Source: JADLGH01 sp964586675 (GTDB lineage Bacteria > Desulfobacterota_D > UBA1144 > Nemesobacterales > UBA2774). Taken from it: a stretch of DNA of 64,000 bases. Each line of letters opens with the position of its first letter. Within the stretch, counting starts at the first letter, position 1. A program made the position numbers and the translations under genes. The DNA lies in NCBI GenBank assembly GCA_964586675.1, contig CAZPHQ010000002.1, positions 1 to 64,000 on the forward strand, given 5' to 3'. Of the stretch, positions 1 to 10,304 are shown piece after piece. The notes beneath the pieces were generated by a model. That model was not told where the DNA came from and made no database searches. It saw only the letters and a list, made by a program, of their open reading frames with translations.

Positions 1-39
1 CAAGTGCGGCTTCTTCCGCGCAAATTTCTCCTTCGACAT
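1..39 (-). CDS. tuf: elongation factor Tu, 5' end only
   Basis: Only the first 13 codons are inside the window, reading MSKEKFARKKPHL, which matches the conserved EF-Tu start (MSKEKFxRxKPH). A strong Shine-Dalgarno AAGGAGG lies nine bases upstream (reverse complement of 48-54). EF-Tu delivers aminoacyl-tRNA to the ribosome as a GTP complex. It follows fusA after a 39-base gap on the same strand, which is the classical str operon order. The remainder lies beyond the left edge, so domain content and integrity cannot be judged. The identification rests on the short match plus position and is therefore good but not absolute. Confidence 0.88.
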   Translation of the reverse strand, partial: MSKEKFARKKPHL

Positions 40-78
40 CGATACTACCTCCTTAACGTGAATTCACGGCAAGCTTTT

Positions 79-2160
<2,082 letters not shown>

Positions 2161-2178
2161 AATAACTCTCCCTGAGTA

Positions 2179-2649
2179 TTACCACCTGTAATGCGCAAAC
2201 GCCCTGTTCGCGTCCGCCATCTTATGGGTGTCTTCCCTCTTCTTTATCGAGCCGCCCCTTCCTTCGGAGGCGTCGAGAAGCTCTGCCGCAAGCTTGTCTA
2301 TCATCGACTTTCCATCTCTCTTCCTCGTGGACGAGAGTATCCACCTTATCGCCAGCGACTGGCGGCGGAAGGAGCTGACTTCCATAGGTACCTGGTATGT
2401 CGCGCCGCCCACCCTGCGCGGCCTGACCTCTATACCCGGCTTCACGTTATCCATGGCGGCCGTGAAGACCTCTATCGGGTTCTTGCCCGTCTTGGCGCCC
2501 ATCACTTCGAGCGCGCCGTAAAATATCTTCTCGGCCTTACTCTTCTTGCCGTCGTACATGAGCGAATTTATAAATTTCGTTACCGTCAAATCACCATGCT
2601 TTGGATCGACGGGAATCTTTCTCTTGGAAACTGATCCCTTTCTAGGCAT
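2179..2649 (-). CDS. rpsG: 30S ribosomal protein S7
   Basis: A 156-residue S7, the standard length. It begins MPRKGSVSKR and carries the conserved motif GGATYQVP (about residues 81-88), ending AFAHYRW as in most bacteria. S7 nucleates assembly of the 30S head by binding the 3' major domain of 16S rRNA. In other bacteria it is the translational autoregulator of the str operon. The gene sits 18 bases downstream of rpsL and 18 upstream of fusA. The ATG start has a CAGGGAT Shine-Dalgarno-like element. I see no feature that departs from the family. Confidence 0.98.
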   Translation of the reverse strand: MPRKGSVSKRKIPVDPKHGDLTVTKFINSLMYDGKKSKAEKIFYGALEVMGAKTGKNPIEVFTAAMDNVKPGIEVRPRRVGGATYQVPMEVSSFRRQSLAIRWILSSTRKRDGKSMIDKLAAELLDASEGRGGSIKKREDTHKMADANRAFAHYRW

Positions 2650-2667
2650 ATCGTTTATCCCTGTGGA

Positions 2668-3039
2668 TTATTTAGGCTTCTTGGCCCCGTACTTGGAGCG
2701 GCTCTGTCTTCTGTTGGCGACACCGGTCGAGTCGAGAGTACCTCTTACTATGTGGTACCTTACCCCCGGCAGGTCTTTCACCCTGCCGCCCCTTACCAGT
2801 ATAACGGAGTGCTCCTGAAGCGTATGACCCTCTCCGGGTATGTAACCCGTTACCTCTATACCGTTGGTAAGCCTTATACGAGCGACTTTCCTGAGAGCGG
2901 AATTCGGCTTTTTCGGAGTGGTCGTGTAGACCCTTACGCAGACCCCTCTTCTCTGCGGACAGTTCTGCAGTGCGGGGGCCTTGCTCTTCTTTTTGGCCTT
3001 TTTTCTCCCTTCTTTCACAAGCTGACTAATTGTAGGCAC
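2668..3039 (-). CDS. rpsL: 30S ribosomal protein S12
   Basis: A 123-residue S12, first gene of the str operon. The decoding-site loop reads TTTPKKPNSALRK, with lysine retained at the position equivalent to E. coli K43, and GRVKDLPG retains K88. This is the wild-type pattern at the two main streptomycin-resistance sites. S12 sits at the interface of the 30S subunit and controls decoding accuracy. The start codon is GTG with GGAG ten bases upstream (reverse complement of about 3050-3053). A sigma-70 promoter is present just upstream. The C-terminus RSKYGAKKPK is typical. Confidence 0.98.
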   Translation of the reverse strand: MPTISQLVKEGRKKAKKKSKAPALQNCPQRRGVCVRVYTTTPKKPNSALRKVARIRLTNGIEVTGYIPGEGHTLQEHSVILVRGGRVKDLPGVRYHIVRGTLDSTGVANRRQSRSKYGAKKPK

Positions 3040-3073
3040 GAATACTTATCTCCATAAAAAAGGTAATCCAATT

Positions 3074-3103
3074 AATATATCCAGACTTAAGCTCCGGTGT
3101 CAA
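3074..3103 (-). promoter_or_regulatory. sigma-70 promoter of the str operon
   Basis: On the minus strand TTGACA (complement of 3098-3103) is followed after 18 bases by TATATT (complement of 3074-3079). Transcription would start near 3067, leaving a leader of about 28 bases before the rpsL GTG, which includes its GGAG. The consensus -35 and good -10 make this one of the most convincing promoters in the window. It implies that rpsL-rpsG-fusA-tuf is transcribed independently of the small gene upstream. Confidence 0.7.
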
Positions 3104-3117
3104 GACAAAATGACCCG

Positions 3118-3432
3118 TTATTTCGGTTTTTTTCTAACATTTTTTTCGAACCCAACTATCGTGAGCGCCGACCTGTACCACCCCGGCTTCCAGCCCTTGT
3201 CCTCGTAGCCGGAAACGTCGTCTTCGTTCGCCCTGAGCATGACGTATATATATCCGCTTTCGTCGACGAGCGGGTTCCCGGTTTTAAGGCTGGGCACTTC
3301 GTCCGGCGCGGATTCCCACTTCTCCGGCGTTACACCCAAAAGCTCTACGCATTCGGTAAAAGAGGCGGTATGTCTGGGCTCGAGTCCTTCCAGGGTTTCA
3401 GTCCCGATGCCAAGGTACCATATTTCAGCCAT
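3118..3432 (-). CDS. small protein of unknown function
   Basis: A 104-residue protein that I do not recognise. It begins MAEIWYLGIGTETLEGLEP, has no signal peptide or membrane segment, contains several Trp/Tyr residues (WKPGWYRSAL near residues 80-90) and ends in a basic KKPK tail. It lies between purD (55 bases upstream) and the str promoter on the same strand, so it may be the last gene of the purD transcript. Codon use looks like that of its neighbours, supporting a real gene. No function can be proposed from the sequence alone. Confidence 0.6.
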   Translation of the reverse strand: MAEIWYLGIGTETLEGLEPRHTASFTECVELLGVTPEKWESAPDEVPSLKTGNPLVDESGYIYVMLRANEDDVSGYEDKGWKPGWYRSALTIVGFEKNVRKKPK

Positions 3433-3487
3433 GTTAGCACCCCCTTATTCGAGTATCGCGAAAATTACAGACCAATACAAACAATAT

Positions 3488-4762
3488 CTATAAGTGCTGT
3501 AGGGCCTTACGCCCTATGTCCGTCCTGTAGTAAAGCTGCTCGCAGTCCACTTTTCCGACAGCCCTGTACGCATGCCTTATCGCTTCCTGTATGTTTTCCC
3601 CGAGCGCGGTGACCCCGAGGACCCTCCCGCCGTCCGTAACTACCTTCCCGCCGTCGAGCGCAGTGCCCGAATGAAAGGCCTCGACGCCGTCCATATCTTC
3701 GATTTCGTCGAGCCCGCCAATGGGGGCCCCTTTCTTGTAATCCCCGGGATAGCCTTTCGATGCCATGACAACGCACACCGCGGCATCATCTTTCCACTCG
3801 ACCGTCTCCCGCGATATTCCCTTCCCCGCTACGGCACGCAGAACCGGGACGATGTCAGACTTAAGCCTCATCATGAGGGGCTGCGTCTCCGGGTCGCCGA
3901 ACCTGCAGTTAAATTCTAGAACTTTCGGATTCCCGTCCTCTATCATGAGCCCGGCGTATAGTACTCCTTTGTATTCTCTACCCTCTTCCCTCATCGCCTT
4001 AACCGTCGGCAGCATTATCCTCGACATCACGAGATCCGCTATCTGGGGGGTTACGATCGGCGCCGGGGAATAAGCCCCCATGCCACCCGTATTCGGCCCC
4101 TGGTCGCCGTCTAGGAGCGCCTTATGGTCCTGACAGGCTTCTAACTGTATGACGTTTGTCCCGTCCGTCAGCGCGAAGAACGACGCCTCCTCGCCGCGTA
4201 GGAACTCTTCCACGACGACCGTATCGCCCGAGTCGCCGAATATCTTCTTTCGCATAACGTCGTCGAGGGCCTGTATCGCTTCCTCTTCGGTCTGGCAGAC
4301 GAAAACCCCTTTTCCTGCCGCGAGCCCGTCGGCCTTTATGACAAGCGGGGGTTTCACTTCCCTCACCCACGCCACAGCCTCGTCGTAATCGCTGAACACG
4401 GAGAAGAATGCCGTCGGAATATCGTACTTCTTCATGAGGTATTTCGAAAACGCCTTACTCGTCTCTATCTCGGCGGCGGCCTTCGTGGGCCCGAAAATAT
4501 GGAGCCCCTCTTCGTTAAACCTGTCGACGATGCCGAGAGAGAGCGGAAATTCGGGGCCGACGACGGTGAGGTCGATTTCGTTAGACCTTGCGAACCGGAG
4601 ATATCCGTCGATATCGTGGGTCTTTATGTCGACGCACTTCGCATACTTCGCTATGCCCGGGTTTCCCGGCGCGCAGTAGAGCGTGCCTACGAGCGGGCTC
4701 TGAGCGATTTTCCAGCACAATGCGTGTTCCCTGCCGCCGCTCCCGACGACGAGTACTTTCAT
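3488..4762 (-). CDS. purD: phosphoribosylamine-glycine ligase (GARS)
   Basis: A 424-residue ATP-grasp enzyme, the usual length for monofunctional PurD. It joins glycine to 5-phosphoribosylamine with ATP, the second step of de novo purine synthesis, in the cytoplasm. The N-terminus MKVLVVGSGGREHAL is diagnostic, as are PNTGGMGAYSPAP (about residues 223-235) and the ATP-grasp metal-binding segment EFNCRFGDPETQ. It is not fused to purM or purN. It lies downstream of glmS on the same strand after a 163-base gap in which I see no clear terminator. Confidence 0.97.
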   Translation of the reverse strand: MKVLVVGSGGREHALCWKIAQSPLVGTLYCAPGNPGIAKYAKCVDIKTHDIDGYLRFARSNEIDLTVVGPEFPLSLGIVDRFNEEGLHIFGPTKAAAEIETSKAFSKYLMKKYDIPTAFFSVFSDYDEAVAWVREVKPPLVIKADGLAAGKGVFVCQTEEEAIQALDDVMRKKIFGDSGDTVVVEEFLRGEEASFFALTDGTNVIQLEACQDHKALLDGDQGPNTGGMGAYSPAPIVTPQIADLVMSRIMLPTVKAMREEGREYKGVLYAGLMIEDGNPKVLEFNCRFGDPETQPLMMRLKSDIVPVLRAVAGKGISRETVEWKDDAAVCVVMASKGYPGDYKKGAPIGGLDEIEDMDGVEAFHSGTALDGGKVVTDGGRVLGVTALGENIQEAIRHAYRAVGKVDCEQLYYRTDIGRKALQHL

Positions 4763-4925
4763 CCTAATAGGTCCTCTTGGGCTTTGGGTAGTTACTGAAA
4801 GAAGCCCAATAATCTACCAGATTATTTTCGGTTTGAAAACGAGTGTGAAAAATCGAAACCGGTGCATGGCTCCCGAGCGGAAAAGAAGGTTCGGATACCG
4901 GCCCGGAAGGATTATTTCTGGAGGG

Positions 4926-6758
4926 TTATTCGACAGTGACGACCTTGGCGAGGTTCCTCGGCTGGTCGACGTCCGTCCCCTTGAAGTTGGCTATGTGATA
5001 GGCCAGGAGCTGTAGCGGAATGACGGATATTATGGGGCTCAGGAGATTGCTGCTCTCGGGGATTATCACCACCCTGTCGGCGGCGTCCCCGAGCTCCTCT
5101 GCCGCCCTGCTGGAGGTGATGAATATAACCTTCCCGCGGCGGGCCCTTATCTCCTGGAGGTTCCCGAGTATCTTCTTGAACGTTATGCCGTCGTTAGGCG
5201 CGATGAGAACTACCGGCATCTCCTCGTCTATGAGCGCTATCGGGCCGTGCTTCATCTCGCCGGCGGCGTATCCCTCGGCGTGGATGTAAGACACTTCCTT
5301 TAACTTGAGCGCCCCTTCGTATGCGACGGGATGGCTTATGCCCCTGCCTAAATAAAGAAAATTCCTGTAGTGGAAAAAGTCCTGCGCAAGCTCTTTTACG
5401 GCGTCGTCGAGCCCGAGGGTTATCTGTATAAGCTGGGGGATCCTTATCGCGTCCTTAAGGAGCGCGCGCGACTCATCCCTCCCTATCGTCTTCTTTACCT
5501 GCCCGAGATACATAGCGAGGAAATAAAAGACTATGAGCTGCGTCGTAAAGGCCTTCGTCGAGGCGACCCCTATTTCAGGCCCGGCGTGCGTATATATGAC
5601 GCCGCCAGCGTCCCTTGCGATCTTGCTCATGAGAACGTTCGTTATCGCGAGCGTCTCGGCCCCTTTGGATTTCGCCTCCGTGAGGGCTTCGGACGTATCC
5701 GCCGTCTCACCCGACTGCGACACCGCTATCGCCAGCGTGTCGTTGTCGATTATGGGATTTCTATACCTGAACTCGGACGCTATCTCGACCTGCACAGGTA
5801 TGTGCGCCAGGGTCTCTATCATGTATTTGCCTATAAGCGACGCGTGGAACGAAGTCCCGCAGGCGAGTATGACTATCCTCTCTATGTTCTTGTAATTCGA
5901 GCTGTCGAGCCCGTCGAAAAATATCTCGCCCGTCTCCTCCGCAAATCTTCCGCGCATTGTGTCGAGGACGGCCTGGGGCTGCTCGTGTATTTCTTTCAGC
6001 ATGTAATGGCGGTATCCGCATTTTTCGACGGAAACAGGGTCCCAGTTGATCCTGTCTATTTTCCTGTCGACGGGGCCGCCCTGGAGGTCCTTAACCGCTA
6101 TCGAATCCTTCCCGAGAACGACAACATCGCCGTCTTCGAGGAATATCACGTCCCGGCAGAATGGAAGGACAGCCGGAACGTCCGACGCCAGGAAATTCTC
6201 ATGCTCCCCGCACGCGACTATGAGCGGCGAGAATTTTCTCGTGGCGATTACCTTGTCCGGCTCTCTTTCCGAGATGGCGGCGACGGCGTAAGAGCCTTCG
6301 ATCCTCAGGAACGCCGCCCTGAACGCCTCTTCGAAGGAGAGTCCCTGGCTAGAAAAATCCTCTATGAGGTGAGCTATGATTTCGGTATCAGTATCTGAAG
6401 AGAATTTGTAACCCTTGGCCGAAAGCTCTTCCTTGAGCTCCGTGTAATTTTCTATGATCCCGTTGTGAACGACGGACGTGCCGCCGGAGGTATGCGGATG
6501 TGCGTTATTTTCAGTCGCGCCGCCGTGCGTGGCCCATCTCGTGTGTCCGATGCCCAGAGTGCCGCAAAGCGCATTGTCCCCGATCTTCTTTCTCAGGTTC
6601 TCTAGCTTGCCCGTGCTCCTGAACACCCTCGGATGTCCGTTCTCCATGAGGGCAATGCCCGCGGAATCGTACCCCCTGTATTCGAGCCGCGAGAGCCCTT
6701 CCATGAGCACGTTGACCGTTTTACCTTCGTCCCCTACGTATCCGACTATTCCGCACAT
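4926..6758 (-). CDS. glmS: glutamine-fructose-6-phosphate aminotransferase
   Basis: A 610-residue protein that makes glucosamine-6-phosphate from fructose-6-phosphate and glutamine, the entry step to amino-sugar and peptidoglycan synthesis. After the initiator Met, Cys2 (CGIVGYVG) is the glutaminase nucleophile. The N-terminal class II amidotransferase domain is followed by two SIS sugar-isomerase domains (CGTSFHA; SQSGETADT). The C-terminus DVDQPRNLAKVVTVE is the family hallmark. It starts one base after the glmU stop, so the two consecutive pathway enzymes are translationally linked. No glmS ribozyme is possible here because there is essentially no leader. Confidence 0.98.
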   Translation of the reverse strand: MCGIVGYVGDEGKTVNVLMEGLSRLEYRGYDSAGIALMENGHPRVFRSTGKLENLRKKIGDNALCGTLGIGHTRWATHGGATENNAHPHTSGGTSVVHNGIIENYTELKEELSAKGYKFSSDTDTEIIAHLIEDFSSQGLSFEEAFRAAFLRIEGSYAVAAISEREPDKVIATRKFSPLIVACGEHENFLASDVPAVLPFCRDVIFLEDGDVVVLGKDSIAVKDLQGGPVDRKIDRINWDPVSVEKCGYRHYMLKEIHEQPQAVLDTMRGRFAEETGEIFFDGLDSSNYKNIERIVILACGTSFHASLIGKYMIETLAHIPVQVEIASEFRYRNPIIDNDTLAIAVSQSGETADTSEALTEAKSKGAETLAITNVLMSKIARDAGGVIYTHAGPEIGVASTKAFTTQLIVFYFLAMYLGQVKKTIGRDESRALLKDAIRIPQLIQITLGLDDAVKELAQDFFHYRNFLYLGRGISHPVAYEGALKLKEVSYIHAEGYAAGEMKHGPIALIDEEMPVVLIAPNDGITFKKILGNLQEIRARRGKVIFITSSRAAEELGDAADRVVIIPESSNLLSPIISVIPLQLLAYHIANFKGTDVDQPRNLAKVVTVE

Positions 6759-6759
6759 G

Positions 6760-8145
6760 TTATTTAGCCTTCTTTTCCCTGGGCTTTCTGGCCCAGTCGT
6801 CTATATTCGTCTGCCTCGCCCGCCCTATCGCGAGCGCACCTTCAGGGACGTCCTTCGTAATCGTCGAGCCCGCGCCTGTCGTCGCTCCCTTTCCTATTTT
6901 GACGGGCGCTACCAGCATTGTATCGCTGCCGATGAATACATTATCCCCTATAACCGTTTCGTATTTGTTAAATCCGTCATAATTGCACGTGATCGTGCCC
7001 GCCCCGATGTTGACGCCCGTTCCGAGAATGGCGTCGCCGACGTAAGACAGATGCGGGACCTTCGACCCGCGTCCGACAGTCGATTTCTTTATCTCGACGA
7101 AGTTCCCTATCTTTGCCCCTTCCATTATCTTCGCCCCGGGCCTGAGATGCGCGAACGGGCCTACCGACACACCGCTGCCTATGTCCGCCCCGGTAATATA
7201 GGACGACATTTTCACCGTCACTCCATTTCCGATTCGCGAGTCCTCTATCCAGACGCCCGGCCCGACAAAAGAGCCCTCGCCGATAACGGTGTCGCCGTAA
7301 ATATACGTCCCCGGATAGATGATCGTATCCGGACCTATTTTCACCTCGGGGGAGATGTATGTATTCGCCGGGTCTACGAGTGTGACGCCGCCCGCCATGA
7401 GCGCCTCGTTTATCCTGTCCCTTAGAAGCCCCTCGGCGCTCGAGAGCTGCGCCCGGTCGTTGACACCGATGACTTCGTCCGGGTCTTTTACAGGAATCCC
7501 CGAGACCTTAAGTGATTTCCCCCTCGCGATGCCTATGATGTCCGTGAGGTAGTATTCCTTCTGGCTGTTTTCGGGGGTTAAAGAGGAAAGTGCCTTCCAT
7601 AAAAAGGCCGATTTTACGCAATAAGTCCCCGAATTTATTTCATTTATCTTTCTTTCGTCGGAAGACGCGTCTTTTTCCTCGACGATGCGGTCCACATTAC
7701 CCCGCCCGTTCCTTGCCACCCTTCCATAGCCGTGCGGGTCATCGACGAACGCGGTCAGGAATGAGACGTCCGCCTCATCCTTCTCATGCTTTTTTATAAA
7801 TGATTTCAGAGTTTTGGCTGTAACGAGCGGAAAGTCGCCGTTCAGTATCAGTACGTCGCCTTTAAAACCTTTGAGTGCGCCCCCGGCGCAGTTCGCGGCA
7901 TGCCCCGTCCCGAGCTGCTCTTCCTGCTTCGCGTAGGATATCCCGTTCCCCTCGCCCATCGTTTTCACGACTTCTTCCCCGCCCTTTCCGATGATCACAA
8001 CCGTCCTCTCGGGCGAAAGCCCGGCGACGGCGTCCAGAACATATGCCAGCATGGGGCGGCCGAGGACCGGGTGAAGGACCTTCGGCAGTCTGGACTTCAT
8101 CCTCTTACCCATACCGGCGGCAAGAACGACAACCGCTAACGCCAT
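6760..8145 (-). CDS. glmU: bifunctional GlmU (UDP-GlcNAc synthesis)
   Basis: A 461-residue bifunctional enzyme. The C-terminal domain acetylates glucosamine-1-phosphate and the N-terminal domain then transfers UMP to give UDP-N-acetylglucosamine. The uridylyltransferase part begins LAAGMGKRMKSRLPKVLH (about residues 8-25). The C-terminal half has a left-handed beta-helix of hexapeptide repeats (IGPDTI, IGEGSF, IGNGVT and others) and the acetyltransferase segment GAGTITCNYDG. The length is normal. It sits directly upstream of glmS and nine bases downstream of a cupin gene, on one strand. Its product feeds peptidoglycan, outer-membrane and glycan synthesis. Confidence 0.97.
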   Translation of the reverse strand: MALAVVVLAAGMGKRMKSRLPKVLHPVLGRPMLAYVLDAVAGLSPERTVVIIGKGGEEVVKTMGEGNGISYAKQEEQLGTGHAANCAGGALKGFKGDVLILNGDFPLVTAKTLKSFIKKHEKDEADVSFLTAFVDDPHGYGRVARNGRGNVDRIVEEKDASSDERKINEINSGTYCVKSAFLWKALSSLTPENSQKEYYLTDIIGIARGKSLKVSGIPVKDPDEVIGVNDRAQLSSAEGLLRDRINEALMAGGVTLVDPANTYISPEVKIGPDTIIYPGTYIYGDTVIGEGSFVGPGVWIEDSRIGNGVTVKMSSYITGADIGSGVSVGPFAHLRPGAKIMEGAKIGNFVEIKKSTVGRGSKVPHLSYVGDAILGTGVNIGAGTITCNYDGFNKYETVIGDNVFIGSDTMLVAPVKIGKGATTGAGSTITKDVPEGALAIGRARQTNIDDWARKPREKKAK

Positions 8146-8154
8146 TTCGCTTCC

Positions 8155-8511
8155 TTAAACCCTTCCGTATTTGTCTTCAATCCTGACAACGTCATCGACC
8201 TCTGGGGTCGAAACCTCTATAACCTCGCAATCCTCTATCGCCGTCATCCTGTGCTTCGTATAAGGCGTAATTCTGAGCGACTCCCCCGGCGTCAGGGTCA
8301 ATACTTCCTTCTTCCCGCCGGGTTCCTCGATTTCGAGAGCCATCTTGCCGCTGTAAAGAAGGAGCGACTCGTCCTTTACCTCGTGGTATTGATAGCTCAG
8401 GCTGTGGCCCTTGTTGATATGAAGTATCTTGCCGACGTATCTGTCCGTCAGGGCCCACCAGAGCTCGTATCCCCAGGGTTTTTCGACCCTTTTTATATCG
8501 GTCAGCTTCAT
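8155..8511 (-). CDS. cupin, mannose-6-phosphate isomerase type II-like
   Basis: A 118-residue single-domain cupin resembling the isomerase domain of type II mannose-6-phosphate isomerases (the C-terminal part of ManC/AlgA). It opens VEKPWGYELWWAL and has the metal-binding pattern SLSYQYHEVKDE (about residues 37-48), followed by GESLRITPYTKHRM. No mannose-1-phosphate guanylyltransferase domain is attached. The gene is nine bases upstream of glmU, so a role in nucleotide-sugar precursor supply is reasonable but inferred. Stand-alone cupins of this type are often annotated only as cupin domain proteins. Confidence 0.75.
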   Translation of the reverse strand: MKLTDIKRVEKPWGYELWWALTDRYVGKILHINKGHSLSYQYHEVKDESLLLYSGKMALEIEEPGGKKEVLTLTPGESLRITPYTKHRMTAIEDCEVIEVSTPEVDDVVRIEDKYGRV

Positions 8512-8580
8512 GTTCAGTTGATGCAGACGCCGTTATTTCAAGGCCGGAGGTGCCGGCTTGTCACGTGTATGTGGCCCGGT

Positions 8581-9012
8581 TCAGAACGGTATATCGTCGT
8601 CGGAGCCGAAGGAGTCTTCGTCGATGTCGAAATCGTCGGACGCGCGGTCGTCTCGTCCGCCCTCACGTTCCTGCCTTCCGCCGGCGGGGCTCAGCATCTG
8701 CATACCCCTCGCTATAATTTCCGTCGTATATCTCGTCTTTCCTTCCTTGTCTTCCCACGAGCGGGTCCTGATCGACCCCTCTATATAGACCATCTTCCCC
8801 TTCGAGAGGTACTCGCCGCATATCTCGGCGAGCCGTCCCCACGCCACCACCCTGTGCCACTCGGTCACTTCCTGTTTTTCACCGCTCTTGGTCGTGTAAG
8901 TGTCCGTAGTGGCCACCGTAAAATTCGCGACCGCCGACCCGCCTGTCGTGTATCTCATCTCCGGGTCGCGGCCGAGATTCCCTATTATAATTACCTTGTT
9001 TACACCCCTCAT
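8581..9012 (-). CDS. ssb: single-stranded DNA-binding protein
   Basis: A 143-residue SSB with one OB fold in the N-terminal 105 residues (VNKVIIIGNLGRDPE; EWHRVVAWGRLAE). A Gly/Asp-rich disordered linker follows. The acidic C-terminal tip DDDIPF (last six residues) is the conserved docking peptide for replication and repair partners such as RecG, RecQ and PriA. The protein covers single-stranded DNA during replication, recombination and repair. The gene lies in a run of same-strand genes between the NUDIX gene and the cupin gene. Confidence 0.97.
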   Translation of the reverse strand: MRGVNKVIIIGNLGRDPEMRYTTGGSAVANFTVATTDTYTTKSGEKQEVTEWHRVVAWGRLAEICGEYLSKGKMVYIEGSIRTRSWEDKEGKTRYTTEIIARGMQMLSPAGGRQEREGGRDDRASDDFDIDEDSFGSDDDIPF

Positions 9013-9079
9013 ATCAGCTCCCTTAAAGTATAATCCTTTTCCATCAATTCTATCATCAGGGCAGTGAAAATCCAGAAAT

Positions 9080-9685
9080 TCAGCAGATCTGGGCAGTTAT
9101 GGAGAGGAAGCCGTGAACTATCCTTCCAGTCATGCCCCATATGAGGTAAGGCCCGTAATTGTAAGTGTAATCCTCGATAAGCTTCCCGTCCCTCTCTCTC
9201 ATTCTCACCTTAAAATTCCTCACGTCCCTGAGATGCTCCATGGGCACCCAGACAGCCTCTTCCACCTCACTCCTGTCGAGCTCGAGCGGCACCTCCACTG
9301 TGAGAAAGGAGAGATAGGGGGTCACGATGTACCCCCTCGCGCGCGGGTTATTGGGATTGACGTCGTCGAGCTCACCCAGAATTCTTCCATGGACCCCAAG
9401 ATCGACGCCGATTTCTTCCTGCGTCTCCCTTATGGCGGTTTCGAGCTTGCTTTTGTCGCCCCCGCTCATCTTTCCGCCGGGAAACGCCATGTGCCCGGAA
9501 AACGGGTCCCATTCGGCCTCGGGGCGCTTGATGAAGAGCATAGAGAACTCTTCCTCCGTTTCCTTGAGTATCATCATGACAGCGGCATGCACGAGGCCCG
9601 GCTCTCCCCCGATCTTTCTCGGGTTCCTCTCCTTCAAAAGCCGCTCCAGCGCGGCGATCTTTTCACTGTCGCTCAATATTGCCAT
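9080..9685 (-). CDS. NUDIX hydrolase, CoA pyrophosphatase type
   Basis: A NUDIX protein of 201 residues if it starts at ATG 9685. I prefer this to an upstream ATG because the longer form would run into the macro-domain gene. From 9685 it begins four bases after that gene's stop. The NUDIX box spans the segment MAFPGGKMSGGD to IRETQEEIGV (about residues 69-95). The preceding EWDPFSGH and the FPGGK...D...REXXEE form are typical of CoA diphosphatases (NudL/NUDT7 type). It probably hydrolyses CoA or a related nucleotide diphosphate in the cytoplasm; the exact substrate is inferred. Coupling to an ADP-ribose-binding macro protein makes an ADP-ribose-type substrate an alternative. Confidence 0.85.
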   Translation of the reverse strand: MAILSDSEKIAALERLLKERNPRKIGGEPGLVHAAVMMILKETEEEFSMLFIKRPEAEWDPFSGHMAFPGGKMSGGDKSKLETAIRETQEEIGVDLGVHGRILGELDDVNPNNPRARGYIVTPYLSFLTVEVPLELDRSEVEEAVWVPMEHLRDVRNFKVRMRERDGKLIEDYTYNYGPYLIWGMTGRIVHGFLSITAQIC

Positions 9686-9689
9686 TGGC

Positions 9690-10229
9690 TCAATCTTCTC
9701 TCTTGCTTTCACGTCCGAGCCGCTCTTCGTGGGCCGCCCGGAAAATCCTTTCAGCATCCTCGTCGAATAGGACGAAATAGACCTTGCCGAGACTCGGCGC
9801 ATATTCGGCCGCATGGGCGATCACGGCATCCAGCATGATCTCAGCACACTCACTCACCGGAAATCCTCCCACGCCTGTACCTATCGCGGGGAAGGCGATA
9901 GTTTCGACGCCGGCCTCGCCCGCCCTCTTCAAACTGTTTAAAGTTGCGTGGAGGAGCGACTCAGCGCTCACGTCGCCGCCAAGATGCATAGCGGCCGCAT
10001 GGATCACGTACCGGGCTTTCAAGTCCCCGCCGCCTGTTATGGCGGCTTCGCCGAGCGAAACCGGCGACTTCGCGCCGCACTCCGCCTGTACACCGGGGCC
10101 GCCCTTTCTTCTTATCGCCCCCGCGACGCCCGAGCCGAGTATAAGGTCGGTGTTTGCGGCATTGACTATCGCGTCCGCGCCTATGTCCGTTATGTCGCCT
10201 CTCTGTATTAAAATTTCAGGGATGCCCAT
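9690..10229 (-). CDS. macro-domain protein (ADP-ribose derivative hydrolase)
   Basis: A 179-residue single macro domain. The signature IVNAANTDLILGSGVAGAI (about residues 21-39) and the later FPAIGTGVGGFP (about 114-125) form the ADP-ribose pocket of MacroD/YmdB-type enzymes. These remove O-acetyl from ADP-ribose or ADP-ribose from proteins. The following NUDIX gene begins four bases after its stop, so the two are almost certainly co-translated. Together they suggest a small nucleotide-metabolite clean-up unit. The neighbour in the other direction, a glycosyltransferase gene, is divergent after 75 bases. Confidence 0.9.
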   Translation of the reverse strand: MGIPEILIQRGDITDIGADAIVNAANTDLILGSGVAGAIRRKGGPGVQAECGAKSPVSLGEAAITGGGDLKARYVIHAAAMHLGGDVSAESLLHATLNSLKRAGEAGVETIAFPAIGTGVGGFPVSECAEIMLDAVIAHAAEYAPSLGKVYFVLFDEDAERIFRAAHEERLGRESKRED

Positions 10230-10245
10230 AATATCGCTCTACAGC

Positions 10246-10275
10246 TTGACTTTTAAGGCGCAAAATTACTAATGT
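10246..10275 (+). promoter_or_regulatory. candidate promoter of the polysaccharide locus
   Basis: TTGACT (10246-10251) is followed after 18 bases by TAATGT (10270-10275), which would start transcription about 25 bases before the first glycosyltransferase ATG. The -10 element is only moderate. It is the best match in the 75-base divergent gap. Confidence 0.35.
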
Positions 10276-10304
10276 AATCTATATCGCCCCGAGTAACAAC
10301 GCGC

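Noticed and set aside
4763..4925. A terminator or riboswitch between glmS and purD
   Set aside because: Only a 6-bp CGGTTT/AAACCG pairing with a long loop was found, too weak to call.
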